Shown piece after piece: positions 43,481 to 56,787 of a DNA stretch of 64,000 bases. Source of the DNA: Haemonchus contortus (lineage: Eukaryota > Nematoda > Chromadorea > Rhabditida > Trichostrongylidae); contig LS997566.1 of assembly GCA_000469685.2 (NCBI GenBank), positions 31,676,996 through 31,740,995 of the forward strand, read 5' to 3'. The translations under genes were made by a program, and so were the position numbers. Numbering within the stretch: the stretch's first letter is position 1; each line of letters opens with the position of its first letter. The notes beneath the pieces were generated by a model, which saw nothing but the letters and a program-made list of their open reading frames with translations, had not been told where the DNA came from and ran no database searches.

Positions 43481-46257
43481 AAACTCGTCCTATATTTATG
43501 GTCCCAGGAACGATTTCTGTATTGATTTGAATGCACGATTGAATTAGGGATAGCGTCACAGACATAATAATTTACGACAGCTAAGTTGAGGATTGAACGA
43601 GTCCCAGTTTGTATGAAAAATACCAAATTCGGTGAAATTCGTCTTTGAAATCTCTTATTACCTAAAAACGGAGGGATTGTGACATTAGAGCTTTGCTCAA
43701 GCTTTCTACACCCTTCCATTCGCGATGCGGAACTTCTCGGATTTTTTTTTATCGAACGAGCTTGTTTTTCTTATGGCTACGTCTATGCATAGTCGAATGC
43801 ATATTCATACAAACAAACAAAATCGTTATAGCTACCGTGGGTAAAATCTATAGAAGCTATGTACTGCTGGATAACAAAACAACATCGAGAGAGCACTTTT
43901 CTGTCCTACTGCTCTTGGTGGCTTTTTGGATCTCCAAGAAAAAAATAAAAAAATATTAATACAAATAATATAACATAAACAATAAGTAAAAAGTAGGGAA
44001 AATTGATTGTGCTGAATGTAATTTAATGTAACGTAACGTGGCACTATCTAGAGTTTGAGTGTTTTGTTCTCGTAAAGTAGAAGAGAGAGGTTTCTCTCGT
44101 CGACCAATCACTATTTTGGAATGCGCTTCAAGCCGACGTACGGTACATTGTTTTATCCTCTCTGCCCACTTTGGTATCAACCGACCCTGGGAGGATCGAG
44201 AGCTTTGTAGCTAGGGCGCGTTTTTGTTCCGGATTCGATTCACTTGGCACTACACCACCCGCCTTTTTGCCTTCACGCGCCTTTTCAAACCCTCATTATG
44301 CGATGAAAGACTGATCTTTCTCGATAAAATGAAGTGAGGAATTATCGGCCCAGAAACCAGCCGACCAGAGCAGATTTTCTACACTGATTTCTCATGAAGG
44401 GGAATGAAATATAGCTGCCAGCCTCTGCCTATCGGCCACCCACACTGCATCGCAAAGAACTCTACTGTCAGATTCTCTCTATGTTCGATTGGTTCTACTT
44501 TCCCCTACTATTTGAACATCTATTTACTTTATTTCCACTACTAGTTCTTTTACATTTGCAAATGACGTAGTTTGGTATTTTTTCTTGTGCGTGGCGCGAT
44601 TACCGTTTTATGATAGTAACCTCCTGAGACCCGTTATTAATCCAACGCTATTCACGATTCTGAATAAATTTAAAATCACAATTAAATTCAAATTTTCGCT
44701 CGACTTTTTTTTGTACGCATTTTCTGGCCCGAAGTTGCACGAATTTGAACATTTTTTTTTTCTTCGTAGGGTGTTATTTCTGGAAGAGTTGGAAGCAAGA
44801 CGCAGACACCTGTTGATAGATGCTGAAAGTGGTTCCGACAAGAAATTTGATGCTTAGACCATGAAGATGGCAGGAGCTCTTCTCAGTACAGTTACTTTTG
44901 CTCTTCCTTAGAATACAGCTTGCTCAGTGAACGACAATTTGTGCCCATGCCTTAGTGCACCGACCCATACCCCCTCCCTCTCCAGAAACAACTCTTTTTG
45001 GGAGCATGGCCAATTTGCGATTTGCTTTTCAAAAATAATTAACTAAATTGCCGATCCTGTGCCCACATGCGTACGTACATACATTTTACTTCTGTTTTCA
45101 TTTGTTTGCGCAAAAAATTTGAATGAATTAGATGTATCCTGGTAAATCCCTGTCCTATTCTTCACACACATATCTCGCCCACATCAACAACCATGTGTCT
45201 TTAACTTGCTCGATAATCTCCATGTCCTACCAATACCCCTATATTTTGGGTTTTTTCTACCGATAGGTCAATCCCTTTTGAAGCATCGTTGGTTTTCTGA
45301 GAAGGCTATTTCTCAAGTCGTTTGGAAGACATGTACAGTTTGAATTGACTAGTGCACTACATTGACGTCGTGGCTAGTGCACTACATGGACGACGTGGAA
45401 GTTGGTACACACTGCTCACTTCGGTCTTTTTCAGTAAAGTCGTTCCCGCTTTGATTTATGCCTCGAACTCTGCCGATATCCCTTCTTCGGCAATGATTAA
45501 TCATTCTTTCGTAAACTTCCGCTTCTACTTTTTTTGTAACATTCTTCAGACAAGGAAAACTTCACGGAGCTGTTTTCGCTATAGCGTACTCCGCTTAAAT
45601 AAAGAGTCACCATTGAACTCAGAGGAGCATAGAGAACAATAAGCAAAGCAACAAACAACAAAGTGCCAGAATAATCAAAAACAAAGATGGCTCTTTGCGC
45701 TTTTTCACAAGACAGCCACAGTCTCCACCTCCTCCTGAAGTTCTCCAGGGATTAGTGAACAAAGGGAGCGGGTGAAGTTATATAATGCACAAACAAGGCA
45801 AAGGTGAATCCAAAGTTACAATCAGTATTACTAATTGCTGTTTATCGGAGTAATCCCATCAGCCATATTGGTAATGTTATTATAATATGCTTAATGGAAA
45901 ACATGTAGCTTGTAAGACCATTCCTATATGTGCATCTACCAATTTCCAGTGATTTTCACAATATTTTTTTCCATCTTCGCGATAAACTATTTCATATGGG
46001 TGTGGGATCTTCTCCCCCAGCAGCATGTCGCGCTCAGCGCAGCGGTAGCGCACCACCCGAGTGCAGTGGTTGATTGGAGCGCTCAATGTGTGAGTCAGAT
46101 TTGCGGTCACTCACATGGTTGCCAGAGTATTGGCTCATCTTTGATAAACGTGACTCTCTCACAAAGCCTTCATCACACTAATACACTTAACAAAAGAACA
46201 AGAAAGCAATAGAAAAAATAATCAAAGCAAGGCAGGCACAAAAATGAGGCCTTACAC
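43481..46257. other. No gene recognised; one SINE-A fragment
   Basis: 44155-44275 carries a reversed partial SINE-A (TTTGGTATCAACCGACCC ... GGCACTACACCACCC). The remainder is AT-rich with no supported exon. Confidence 0.4.
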
Positions 46258-46534
46258 GGTAGCGCGAGGGGGGACGGTCAAGCCGTGCGTCCGAGAGCGC
46301 GCGCGGCAAATTGCGCGGTGAAATTCATACCTGTTCTGACGACTTTAGTGCCTATTATTTGGGCCAATTCTGAAGTACAGTAAAATAGTAGGATCAGCTG
46401 ACCTTACTAGTCTACCCTACTGAAGATTTGTGCCCCAATTATAGGCGCGCGAGTCGTCCAAATTCGCCACGGACTTCACCGCGGAATTTGCCGCGCGCGT
46501 CTTCGGACGCACGGCTTGACACGCACCCTAGCGC
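46258..46534. mobile_element. GC-rich MITE with about 60-bp terminal inverted repeats
   Basis: Left arm 46258-46323 and right arm 46475-46534 are imperfect inverted copies sharing GTCAAGCCGTGCGTCCGA and GCGCGCGGCAAATT. The arms are strikingly CpG-rich in AT-rich surroundings. No target duplication could be fixed and there is no coding capacity. Confidence 0.65.
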
Positions 46535-46967
46535 GAGGCAGGGCAGATTGCAATTTGGAGCTGCGAGACAACTAACAAAGATTTGCCGCATGCCACTCAA
46601 CGAACGTATGATTTCGGGAAGAAGTTCCGCCACATTTTTCGTATTAGAATAAGTATTGGCAATAGTCAACGTTCCTATTTACATTTCAGAAGGTTCATTG
46701 TGAGTATTATCAGTATTATTTAGTATAGTAGCACTATTAGAATATTAGTATCACTGAGAGGAAATCTGATAGCATTAAAGCTGTAATCGCCAGTTCCATT
46801 ATTGAGTTTAGAGCTGATTTTTTCTTGAGTTATATCAATATTCAAGCCTAAGTAGTGTTCTATCTCTTTCTTTTGCGCGATCTTTGACTCAATGTATTAT
46901 TTCCTATCGAAGGAAGGTTCTTTGGTACTGAATCGATATAGGTAAAAGGGTAAAGGACAAAGTCTTA

Positions 46968-47018
46968 GGGCGTTAATCAATCCCGTCTGAGGGATGCGCC
47001 CCGGGTAAATCGACTTGG
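46968..47018 (-). repeat. SINE-A tail-only fragment
   Basis: GGCGTTAATCAATCCCGTCT, then GAGGGATGCGCCCC, is the reversed family tail with no body attached. It is a 5'-truncated copy like the one inside the Penelope element. Confidence 0.75.
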
Positions 47019-47105
47019 TTATTTACTATTAAAAAGTCTAGACATAAGTTGCTATCATAGTTTCTCTAGCATTGTTGAACCAATAAGGTTATAAAATGCT
47101 GTCCT

Positions 47106-47366
47106 TGAGCATTAATCCATCTCGTCCGCATACGACTTTTCTTCAAAATTCGAATGCATTATTGAATGCGTATGTGGCCCATAGAATGAATTGCTGTGAC
47201 CAGCTAATGTACATACCAGTCAGTCCTTTTATTCTTCCGTACGAGTCCCGCACCACTTGAGTAACCCCAGATTGATGAAAGGCTTGGTTGACCTGTGGAG
47301 ATATCGATCCGAGATTCGATCTCGTGACCATGGGTGCGTGATAGTGCGCCATTTTCCACTACACCT
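47106..47366 (-). mobile_element. SINE-A copy
   Basis: Reversed tail at 47106-47150, body GAATGCGTATGTGGCCCATA, AAGGCTTGGTTGACCTG, and reversed head through CCACTACACCTCCAT. Confidence 0.7.
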
Positions 47367-47561
47367 CCATCCTTTGTTGAACCTAATATTCAATAAGTCT
47401 GACGTGCTACTCCTAATTGGATTTCTATTTGAATCCGTGAACATATCTGTAAAGTCTGTAGTATATATGTAGCTACAAGATTGTCTTAGGTAATAGAACT
47501 AACCGGCCGATGGCTGATATTGATATTACTTGAAGGCCACTATGTTCTTATGGTCCTGTTT

Positions 47562-47765
47562 CTATTCTATGTTACTTGGGTGTAATTGATAAAATGTTTT
47601 TTTTATGAACTGAAAAATAGTATGTGGTTCTTGAGCCGACAGTTGAACACTGCTGTCATGAGCAACTGTGATAAATCCAAACGTGACAGGATCTTTGTGT
47701 AACTCAGGAAGTGCATAAATGATGGGAAGTTCCGCCTTCGGCACCTCATTGAGCTCATTGCAAAC
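47562..47765 (-). pseudogene. Penelope-like RT remnant (second lineage)
   Basis: Minus-strand frame reads LPIIYALPELHKDPVTFGFI and EPHTIFQFIKKTFYQL. It aligns by eye with LPYIYALPKLHKNPIKFRFI and IELHNIFTFLKNHFINYI of the element at 24.3 kb. It covers only the block between fingers and motif A. It is less AT-rich and differs enough to be another subfamily. Confidence 0.75.
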
Positions 47766-47766
47766 G

Positions 47767-49364
47767 CAGAGAAGCTTATGTTTTGATATCAAATAGGGTT
47801 TTTATCGCATTTTATGAGATTGCAACTATTGTTAAGCCTTTAATGACATATCAATTAGATCATAATCGATGCCAATTTCCTTTATTTTTACTGCTCAAAA
47901 AATATTTTTGCAGACTATACCTTAGTCATTTCCTGCTTCTTCCGGAGGACAGAGAACATATGAATTTCTAATTGTTTAGCAGTTCTATCAGATTGATGGT
48001 CTTCTATATCGCCGATGGTAGATTTTGCCATTTTTTTTTAGTTATCTGACGACCGTATGATAGCAAAAATTCAACACGAACTCGTTTCGCTATATCACAG
48101 TTCCCTTAGTCGGATGAGCCCTTCACTTTTGCACAGTTCCCTTCCCTCATTCCAATGGATACATCCAGAAGTTCGCACTTGGCTCGCCAGCAAATTTGAA
48201 GGGCCTATGTGCCCCATCTCAATTCGATTAAATCTTGAACAGATTGGTCAATGCTATTATTGACTTCTCTTCACTGCTCAGACTCCCTCCACCCCCTCAA
48301 TCTATCGAAAATATCCAAAGGCCCCGCCTACTAAATTTCATTTTGTTTTTGAGATTCCTTCCTCCTAGACCATTTGGATGGGGATTGGGACATTCTCCCA
48401 AATTGTCAAGTCATGCGATTTCATGCATTGCAGTGCTATTAATTCTACGTGTCGTTTTCAATACAATAATATTGCAATAAAATAACATGTATTGAGCCAA
48501 TTACGCCTGTAGTGTAATCAATTTCATAGGCCATTGCCGTTGCTGTCCATAACTATTCACTGAGGTGTCTGAATTAAATTTTGAATTGAGTGCTTTCCCC
48601 GTCCCCGGTTGTGAATTTCTCTACTCCATTGGTGAACTTCCCTTACTTCGAATGTTGGACCTCATAAACCACTGACCTATGGATTTCTGAATTAAATTAT
48701 CAAGGGAAGACCAGCTTTCTTCACGTTCTTCAGTTCGACAACTGCTTCCTCTTTCTTTTTAAAGTCTATCAGCTGCTAAATACACCATATGTTCAATAGG
48801 TGTTACATGCGGCATCATTCATTCTTCACATGTCTGTTAATTTTTGAATCCCCTAAGTGACCAGACTTCACTAACCAGTAAGTACAGTATCTAACGATGT
48901 ACACGATGAAATAAAAATGACGACAAAGGTGGGAATTGGTGAGCCATCTTAAAAGATTGCATCAGAAATCACCAGAACCCAAATCACCAAAGCAGGGTCT
49001 TCGTCATGCTTGCATGGGCCCTCGACTCAACATTAACAATTGCGATACTGCACGCTCTTGGAACTTCTTCAGACACCTCCCTGAATGGTCGTGGACACCC
49101 TATTTTTGACAGCTACATAGCATTAGCGGCTCGAGTCTGGTCATATATTCCGTTCAGTACCTTCGACAACCTCTGTCTTACCGGCGGGGATTCATGCAGT
49201 CAGCTAACCCTTTTGAAAGTATTGAAGGTATATGCTCCCACCTGCTTCTCTCTCATTTTCAAGACTCGAAATCAGTTGTGCAGGATCTGCATACATCAAC
49301 TCATATCGGATTCATTTCATGAGGTTGAATGTTGAATCTATCGCCAATACCAGGTCTCCTTAGG
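47767..49364. other. No gene recognised
   Basis: Plus ORFs at 48057-48480 are short and lack motifs. Nothing can be supported. Confidence 0.4.
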
Positions 49365-49590
49365 GTATTCCCCTGGATCCGACTTCCCTTCAGAATCGTA
49401 ATAGCGAGTCTGTATCCCATACAATGACATCTGGGAACCAGCCAATGTTCACGCCGGTGGTTTACCCTTTTGGACGATTCTGCTACCAACTGGGAGCTTT
49501 TGAGGATGGGAGGCTTGGTTGAAGGGTATCAGTCCGGAGTCGATCCTCAGACTCAGATCATTCTTATCTCAGTGAGCCACCCGGCACCTC
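49365..49590 (-). repeat. Diverged SINE-A copy
   Basis: Reversed words GATCCGACTTCCCTTCAGAA, CCCATACAATGACATCTGGG and GCTACCAACTGGGAG, ending near the reversed head. Confidence 0.55.
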
Positions 49591-51467
49591 ATCACCTTCT
49601 CCGTCATATAAGATCAAACTATTAATAATAAGGAGCATGAAGATCTTCGCTGATATGAATATGCGAACTCGAGGTTATACTTTTGAAGACTGACCAGTTT
49701 CTTACAGATTTTGACAACTTCTTCCTAATGGATCCTTTCGGTTTCGACTTCCCATATATAGCTATTTCACCTAACTTCTCGGAATACTGATCTCCATTAG
49801 CTTGCCTATATCAAGGGAACGGAGCACATTCCTAACTACCGCGTTTCCTTAGAAATTAATCCTTTTTCTGAATTATTATACCCTACAGAACTTATGCATC
49901 TTCCGTCGAGAGAGTAAGAGCAATTTTCTGGGAGGTGCCGCAGGGATCCTTGAATCTCTTGTCAAGATAATAGACTTTTTTATTCTTTTAGTCAACTCAT
50001 CGAGGGAATCACCAAATCAAATTTCTGAACGAAGTGCATGAACATTTGAGACGAATTTTTGAATGATTCACAAAATTTCATCGCTGGCTTGCTGTTTGAA
50101 ACCCCATAGCTGAAGCGCCTGCTCTTTTTCTGTATATTCTTCAAGTTGTTGGCGGCCGCTCACTTTCGAGTGTAGCATTAAAACTTTGTAAGGTTGCTAC
50201 GAATGCGTTGGAGAGGAGTATTGCACAAAAAGAAGTCAAGAGAAGTCACTACATCCAAGCCCTACGGCTAGTTTGATAATGCTCGTTTCCCTCCCCGTCT
50301 TCAAATTATGCCAGAGCTCAAAGGGGGGTGCTAATGCGCCTAGTGAGTGCCCGTAACAATATGTTCTGCAATTAGAACATCACGAACATTCGCTGAATAG
50401 TTTGGGTTGGTAGTTTCATCAGCGAACGGATTCCCTTGTCGGCAATCCTATTTATTACAATTTCTCGTTGATTCAAGAACAGACGAAAACTTGAAAACCT
50501 AAAAACCACTCTCAACCATTAGGGGCTCACGGCAGGAGTTACGAAGAAGAAAGAAAATGGAATTTGATGTTCCTCTCTTTTGGACGAGGGGATCATCTGC
50601 GAAATGAATAAAAGAGGTACTTTGGTAGGTCCAGTTTCGTTTAGGAGAAGCGTACGCCGTGCAATGCGCTTCCTGCCCACTAGAACCATACCTATAGGGT
50701 GGGTCATCTGCTCCGTTGAGACTGTCCTTTATTCCAACGACCCATTCCTAAACAATGAGAGATTCTTATATCTCAAAGCACGACTTGATGTGCAAATCAA
50801 TGCAAGGAGGAAGGGGCCACACAAAACTCCTCTCAGCAAGGTCATCCTCTCGAATCCATCCACTGTCAGGACCTCTCGAATCTAAGCTCTTTCATGATCC
50901 ACCGTACCCTTGCTACGCAACGTGGATGTTGTTACGCAATGTGGATGGTGTCACTTATGAAGCTTCAACATCACGTGAACATTTTTTTCTGAGAACAGAT
51001 GATTGTGCTATAACCGTTATGCAAATCGCATCATGGGAAGCATTAATAAGATGCATTCGTCCCTGTGCACTTACGACAGGAGCAAAGTTTTGCCTTCCCG
51101 ATGTACTGCGATTTATGCCTTAGCATGACGACCAAGTGGTTAATACCATGGCCCATAATCGTTCAATGGGCCACAGCTAAGAGAAGGAGATCCATTGCTT
51201 TATGTGAGCTTTGTAAGTTTATAGAGGTTCCATACCAACGAGTAAATCTGTAGCATTTGTGGCTGTCTGAAACTCGTTCCGAACACTCTGGCAGGCTCTT
51301 TTCATCATGGTCTCAATCCTCACTTCATTCTTCATGGCTATATTGAAAAACAGACTTTTGATTTGAGTCCTTCCGCTTCTCTTCTCGCATTTTTTGATAG
51401 ATGAAAAATCTATTTGTCTAATACCAACACGTGCATATTTGCTTGGCTGACCACTCTGATGTCCGTC
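49591..51467. other. No gene recognised
   Basis: Overlapping ORFs of 101 and 122 codons at 50580-51123 (plus) lack any motif I recognise and no splice sites single them out. Confidence 0.4.
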
Positions 51468-51523
51468 TAGAAGTAAAGAAAGACGTAATTATCTGAAAAG
51501 TAATTACGTCTTTCTTGCTTCTA
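51468..51523. repeat. Short hairpin repeat
   Basis: AAGAAAGACGTAATTA (51476-51491) pairs perfectly with 51501-51516 across a 9-base loop. Outer bases TAGAAG / CTTCTA add six more pairs after a bulge. It lies beside a reversed SINE-A. Confidence 0.65.
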
Positions 51524-51545
51524 CGATAATAGCTATAAAGCCTTT

Positions 51546-51822
51546 GGCGCTGACCTTTCCCGTTTGTGGAACGCAGTCGAATTCCGTTTTCATTAAGAAT
51601 CGCCGCAGCTGTTTTGAATATGCGCATGGCCATACAATGAGTTGTGGTGGCCAGCCGATATGTGAGCCAGCGCATTTAAACTCCCAAACAAGCTTGGTAC
51701 TTTTTGAGCAACCCTGGAGGAAAAGAAGACTTGGCTGACTCAGGCGAGTATTGGCTATATCGGATATAGGGAATATACGTAAGTTATAGTGCGCCACTAC
51801 ACCACTTCCGTCTCTGATTCTG
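51546..51822 (-). mobile_element. SINE-A copy directly downstream of an RTE remnant
   Basis: Reversed tail from GTTTGTGGAACGCAGTCGAA, body CCATACAATGAGTTGTGGTG and reversed head GCGCCACTACACCACTTCC. It lies in the same orientation as, and adjacent to, the RTE 3' end. Confidence 0.7.
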
Positions 51823-51839
51823 CGATCACCTGTATCATC

Positions 51840-54690
51840 GGCCGTTCCGTTGATCATGTATTCCCTTGAGCGGGGCCAGTAGGGCCTCCATTGGTAATGT
51901 CGAGCAAAAGTTGGTTGTTGGATCGGTTGAGCTCGAGGGTCATCGGTCAGAAAATTTCTTTTGCTCAAAATTTCCGTGGAGAAGTCTGACCATTGCGCTA
52001 GCGGCCGTCCTGGTGTTCGTTTGACGTCCCGAGGGACCCAGTTAAAATGCTCTAGCAGACATCACCATATCTCTGACGTTTTTGGTCCACCTGATTTTCG
52101 ATTCGTTGGTGTAAGCAACGGCGCCACTGTTTTTCTTTCACCGACGGAGCTTGGAGCTCTGGCCTCCCATGTGCACTTATGTTTGGGGAAATTTAGAGCG
52201 TCGTCCTATATAGAGCATGTTGAATCGCACTGATTGCATGTTCATCTTGCCTTCGAAGAGTCCAAGTCTCCTACGTCAAAGCAGGAAGGACCGCAGCCTC
52301 GAAAAGGTGGTCGCAAAGCCGGATGTTCTTTGTCTTTTTCACTACTCCCTCGATGCTCTTGAGAGCTCGCCACGACGGGCTTTCCCTTCTTCTTACAATT
52401 AGATCCAAAGCTGACTCAGATACAAGTTGCTAGAGCATTCCGAAATATTCGCCAAGTTCGGAGGTAAAGGGAGCATCTTTACTCATAAACAACGTCTTTA
52501 TCAGTTCCGTCGCAAGCCGGCCTTTCCACTAACCATCACTACCAAATTTAGCGAGCATTCGCTCTTCTTGATCGGTAAAAAGTATTATTAGCATGATGTC
52601 ATTTGCAAAGAGAAGATGATGTGCTCAGGGTTGTCGACCTTTACTTCTGAGTCTTCACACTTCAAATTATGGATGATGTTCTCGAGAGCAGCACTGAAAT
52701 TCTTGGAAAAACAGTATCGCCCTGTCGCATCCCTCTCTTCACGTTGAGAATGACTTTCCTGTAAAAGGTGAAAACTTGGTCGTCAAGTTGTCGTAGAACT
52801 CACGGAACATCCTCATATATTTTGAAAGGGAACGCCTCGGTTGCTCAGCACTTCAATAATTGCTTCTGTCCCAACGGTATCGAAAACCTCTTTTCGATGA
52901 ACGTCAAACACAACACCGTCCTCGTCCTGTACCCCGCGATACTAAGGTGAGACTTGTGATTGTGTGGATATAGCCGGTGGTTGTTAGCCTCTCCGAAAGC
53001 TTGCGTGCTTTCATAGCAGCCCTTCATCTAGTGCTCGCAATAAGCCAGTCCAGTTAAGGATGACTTGTGTAAAAAGTTTATAGATTACAGATAGCTGGCA
53101 GATTGGGCGATAGTTGCCAATACCCTCGGGATATCACTTCTTATGCAGCAGCACAGTCTTGCCAGTTTTCCACGACAAGGGCGCTTTGGATTCCGATACC
53201 GCGTGAAGAACCAAGTTAATGTTCTGGTGGCACTGGTTGGAAGCTCTTTAGCGTTCTGTTGTTATTCTATCGGGTACGAGGGCAGATAGACCTGATCGCC
53301 GGAGAGTCCAGAGTAGAAGTCTTATTGTTAGATGAACACCTCTATTGCACTTCGAGGTGCTGAAACTGTTCCGTAAGGGCGGACGACGGGGTAGACATCT
53401 TCTCCTGTAATGGCGAATCTCTTGCAGGCATTGCGTATGCTTTTCCTAATCTCGGTGGTTTTTACAAAAGAGCCATTTTTTCCTCTTTAAGGGCATACTT
53501 TATGGCCTCCTGCACAACCAGGCAAGATGGGACTAGTCGACGATTGCTTCCATCTGCTCGAAAGTCATCAAAGAGTGACGCCACCTCGCAGCTTGTACAT
53601 AGACTTTTTGCTTTCCTAGCAAGTTCGTGAAGATGTTCAAATAATGTGGTCGTATTCCTCGTCAATGTTTGAATGTTGGAAAGGAATGTTGACTGGGTTT
53701 TTCATAAACTCACAAGGGAAGTGGTCCCTGTCGATTGCGATCTTGCGGCTTCTTTTCCTGACCATCACAACTCTCTTCACCCATCGTAAAGCATTATCTA
53801 TCGCAGAAGAGATAATGACCCGATTCTTTGAGGGTCTTCGGAACATGAACGGCGTCAGTGCGACAAGACCTTCTCCTGGAGGTGGTGTGATAAATATTAT
53901 TATGAAACTATCTGTTAGGGGATTCCCAGGTACGATTAAGGTAGCTTCATGGCCTACGAGTCACTGTGGATGGTAGGGTTGACGTGGTACACTCTGACAG
54001 TCTTCCATCCTGCCCATTACATCTCGCTTCGCGAGTTCCAATATTAAGGCCTTGGGCTGATCTTATAGGGGCTTGGCTTGAGAATCGCCAGCGATGAGCT
54101 TGGAGGAGGTATCATCTTCTAAAGAAAGTCTTCCTAGGTCCATGGGAAATGTTAACAGCTCTTCTACTACTTTGTAGCTTGATGTTGGTACGCAGACAAC
54201 GAACATTTCTTGAGCTCAGGTCGAGCCACATTTTTTCAATCGCGAACGTCCAATTCAAAATGTCGAACTTTGGTATGAATTGATGTTTGTGGTCAGGTTC
54301 GCTATTGGCGAGAAAGAAGGGATTGGGAAGAGATTGTGGAGATTGATCAAGTGGGCACTAAGCTTTCTTAGGTGAAACAAGTCCCCTGCCAAATCTCTTG
54401 AACAACTCCCGGGTCATTTCGATTCATAGAGAGCTTTCGGCTCAGTTTTTGTTCGTTCAGTCGAAACTTTTACGAGCTCTTGACTTTGAACGAATCACGC
54501 AAGAGATCGAACCAAATGAACCGACGACCATTAAACTGTCGTCGTGTTTCAAGAGGTTCGAGCGCTCGTGTATACAAATAAACTGCGCAGACGTCAACGC
54601 TAGCGTTGAGAGTTTTGATCTGAAAACTTGTCTCTGAGCTGATCTCGTCCATCTCGCATTTCCTTCCATTAAAAATCCTCATCCAATCCT
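51840..54690 (-). pseudogene. Degraded RTE-type LINE (near full length)
   Basis: Read from high to low coordinates. Poor endonuclease words occur around 54.6 kb (VDVCAV). The linker words at 53846-53637 are ALRWVKRVVMVRKRSRK ... DHFPCEF and HSNIDEEYDHI, and those at 53665-53462 are FEHLHELARKAKSL. The RT core at 52622-52591 reads HHLLFANDIM, where the FADD motif has Asp to Asn. The C-terminal zone at about 52060-51980 reads RDVKRTPGRPLAQWSDF. Many frameshifts and stops and the damaged catalytic Asp show a dead copy. Together with 1290-3090 it shows a family that was once abundant here. Confidence 0.7.
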
Positions 54691-55084
54691 GTTTCCTTCA
54701 CATTCCTTTGGCTACTTCCATTTTTGATTTGCGCTCGAGCAAACATCGAACGACTCAAAGAGCAACACCGGTAGTAGAGCCTTTACGTGAATCGACGCCT
54801 CAAGACTTCCGCCCTCGCTGTTCTCTGATTCTTCGTTGCAATTTGCTGGCAGGTTTGTGACAGAATGACATAACCGGCCATCAATTTCATGATTTTAGCA
54901 AATTTTACTTTCCAAAGTTTCAATACTGCAGAAATTTGTCCAGGTATGTCAAGGCTGTACAATTTGCATTTCAGGTCGCTACTATTTTGACTCCTACATT
55001 TCGACATACTGCTTCGAAGCGAGCGATTGTGACGTGCTTTCTATTCGAAGAGACGATTTAGATCATTTTAGTCTGATGAACAGA

Positions 55085-55330
55085 GGGCGGACATGGTGTG
55101 GTGGCAAGTGGCGCACTATCACACGCGCATGGTCACTGGTTCAAATCCCGGGATGATGTCCGTCTGGCCTACCAAGCCTTCCATGCCACCAGGGTCGACT
55201 CCTTGGTACCAGCCTGATCTGGGAGGATGAAAACATTGGGAGTCATTTATAGGCAACGTGCGCATTTAGTACGCCATCGATTCTGAATGAAGGTCGAATG
55301 CGGGGCGCATTCTTCAGACGGGATGGATCA
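55085..55330 (+). mobile_element. SINE-A copy, near full length
   Basis: Head ATGGTGTGGTGGCAAGTGGC, B box GGTTCAAATCCC, then the body and the tail GCGCATTCTTCAGACGGG. Preceding DNA (54691-55084) holds nothing recognised. Confidence 0.8.
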
Positions 55331-55587
55331 GGATCAGCGGGTGGCCAGTTAAGTGAAACAATCCTATGCCCAGCCGAATTAGGTTGCAAAGGTCACTTGC
55401 CCCGCAGTAGGAAGACACCTTGGTAATTGCATTTTAGACTAAAGTTGCATTACCAGTTATATGGGTACATGCATCATTTTTCTATTTTTTCCCTCATCTT
55501 CTCACTTGCTCAAGTGCCTCACACTTTCGGTTTTATAGCTTTCTTCGTTACCATTTTGAGTTTTGGAACTTCGTCCTATTCTTCGTC

Positions 55588-55783
55588 CTATTCGAATCCC
55601 AGCTCCATATCCGCTTAGACCGAGCGAGCCTTCCATCTGGGTCGATTAATAAAAGCACTGACTTGTACATCGGCTGGCCACCGCAAATCATTGTATAGGC
55701 CACATACGCGTTCAATTCGCCGCTACGATTTTGAATAGATGTCGAATGCGTGGACGAATCCCTCAGACGGGATTGACTAACGC
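55588..55783 (+). repeat. SINE-A copy, 5'-truncated
   Basis: Starts at the B box (ATTCGAATCCC), continues through GACTTGTACATCGGCTGG and ends at the tail CCCTCAGACGGG. Confidence 0.75.
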
Positions 55784-56544
55784 CTCAAGACTTCCTCCTC
55801 CAGACTTTACCCTTTCTGATTCCGCTATTTTTCTTGTTCTTGGAGGTGAGCACCACCTTCAGACTACGAAAGCAGGACTTTACCGTAATCACTCATTTCT
55901 TCTGCCATTTCATATTCACCTAATTCATCACGCAAATTCCTCACGTCACATTCTTGCCACCATTTTCTAACGCCTGGGGCTTTTTCATTAGTTCGTCACA
56001 GATAAAAACGGAGGCGTTGGATTTACGGTGTTGCTTTCACCTGATGGATGACTTCAACTCTCATCGTAAAGGTAACGCAGGCGCTGGAGGCAGTTGTTGT
56101 CACTTCCTCATTCCCTGAGTTTCAACGTTTACACCCAACACGCCATTTTCCAAAAGATCATTATCTGAATCTTGTCTGACAAAATTAAATTTCGGTAATT
56201 GAACAATGGACAGCTCCTGTGCGTCTACATGTAGGCGAAACTTGTTTCAAGTGGCTTTGCCATTTCATTAGTCCACTGGGATCTGTTGCAAGCTTAGCAT
56301 CTGATTGTTGCAGATATTATAATCTTTACGCAATGTTCATACCATCAGTTTAATCGCCTATTTATGTCCCATTTTTCGCAAGAAAAACTCTTCTGCGGGT
56401 ATCTTCTGTGAGGTCCACTTTAATTTCATGCGTCACGTTGCCATTTCGTCCGTTTTTTCCTTCCTTTATCAATCTACCAGTTAAAGAGTCTGAAGGATGG
56501 AGGAAAATTTTTGGCAAGAATCAATTCTGTATAGGAATGTGCCA
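55784..56544. other. No gene recognised
   Basis: No motif or repeat seen. Confidence 0.4.
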
Positions 56545-56787
56545 CCCTATTCAAGTTCTATTCAAAATCGTAGTGGCGTACTGAATGCATTGTGGTCTGT
56601 ACAACGAGTCATGGGGGCCACCGGGTGGACAAGCCAGTGCTTCGATCCTGCTGGACGAGTCTTGTACCGATTGGCTTGCCCTAGAGGGTCGAGAGCCGGT
56701 TCCGGAAGATTCCAAGACGGGTTTCGATCCCGTGGCCTTGGGTATGTGATAGGTGCACCATTTGCCACTACACCACCTTTGCCCTAA
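56545..56787 (-). mobile_element. SINE-A copy
   Basis: Reversed copy from TATTCAAAATCGTAGTGGCG through GGACGAGTCTTGTACC to the head CACCATTTGCCACTACACCA. Confidence 0.7.
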
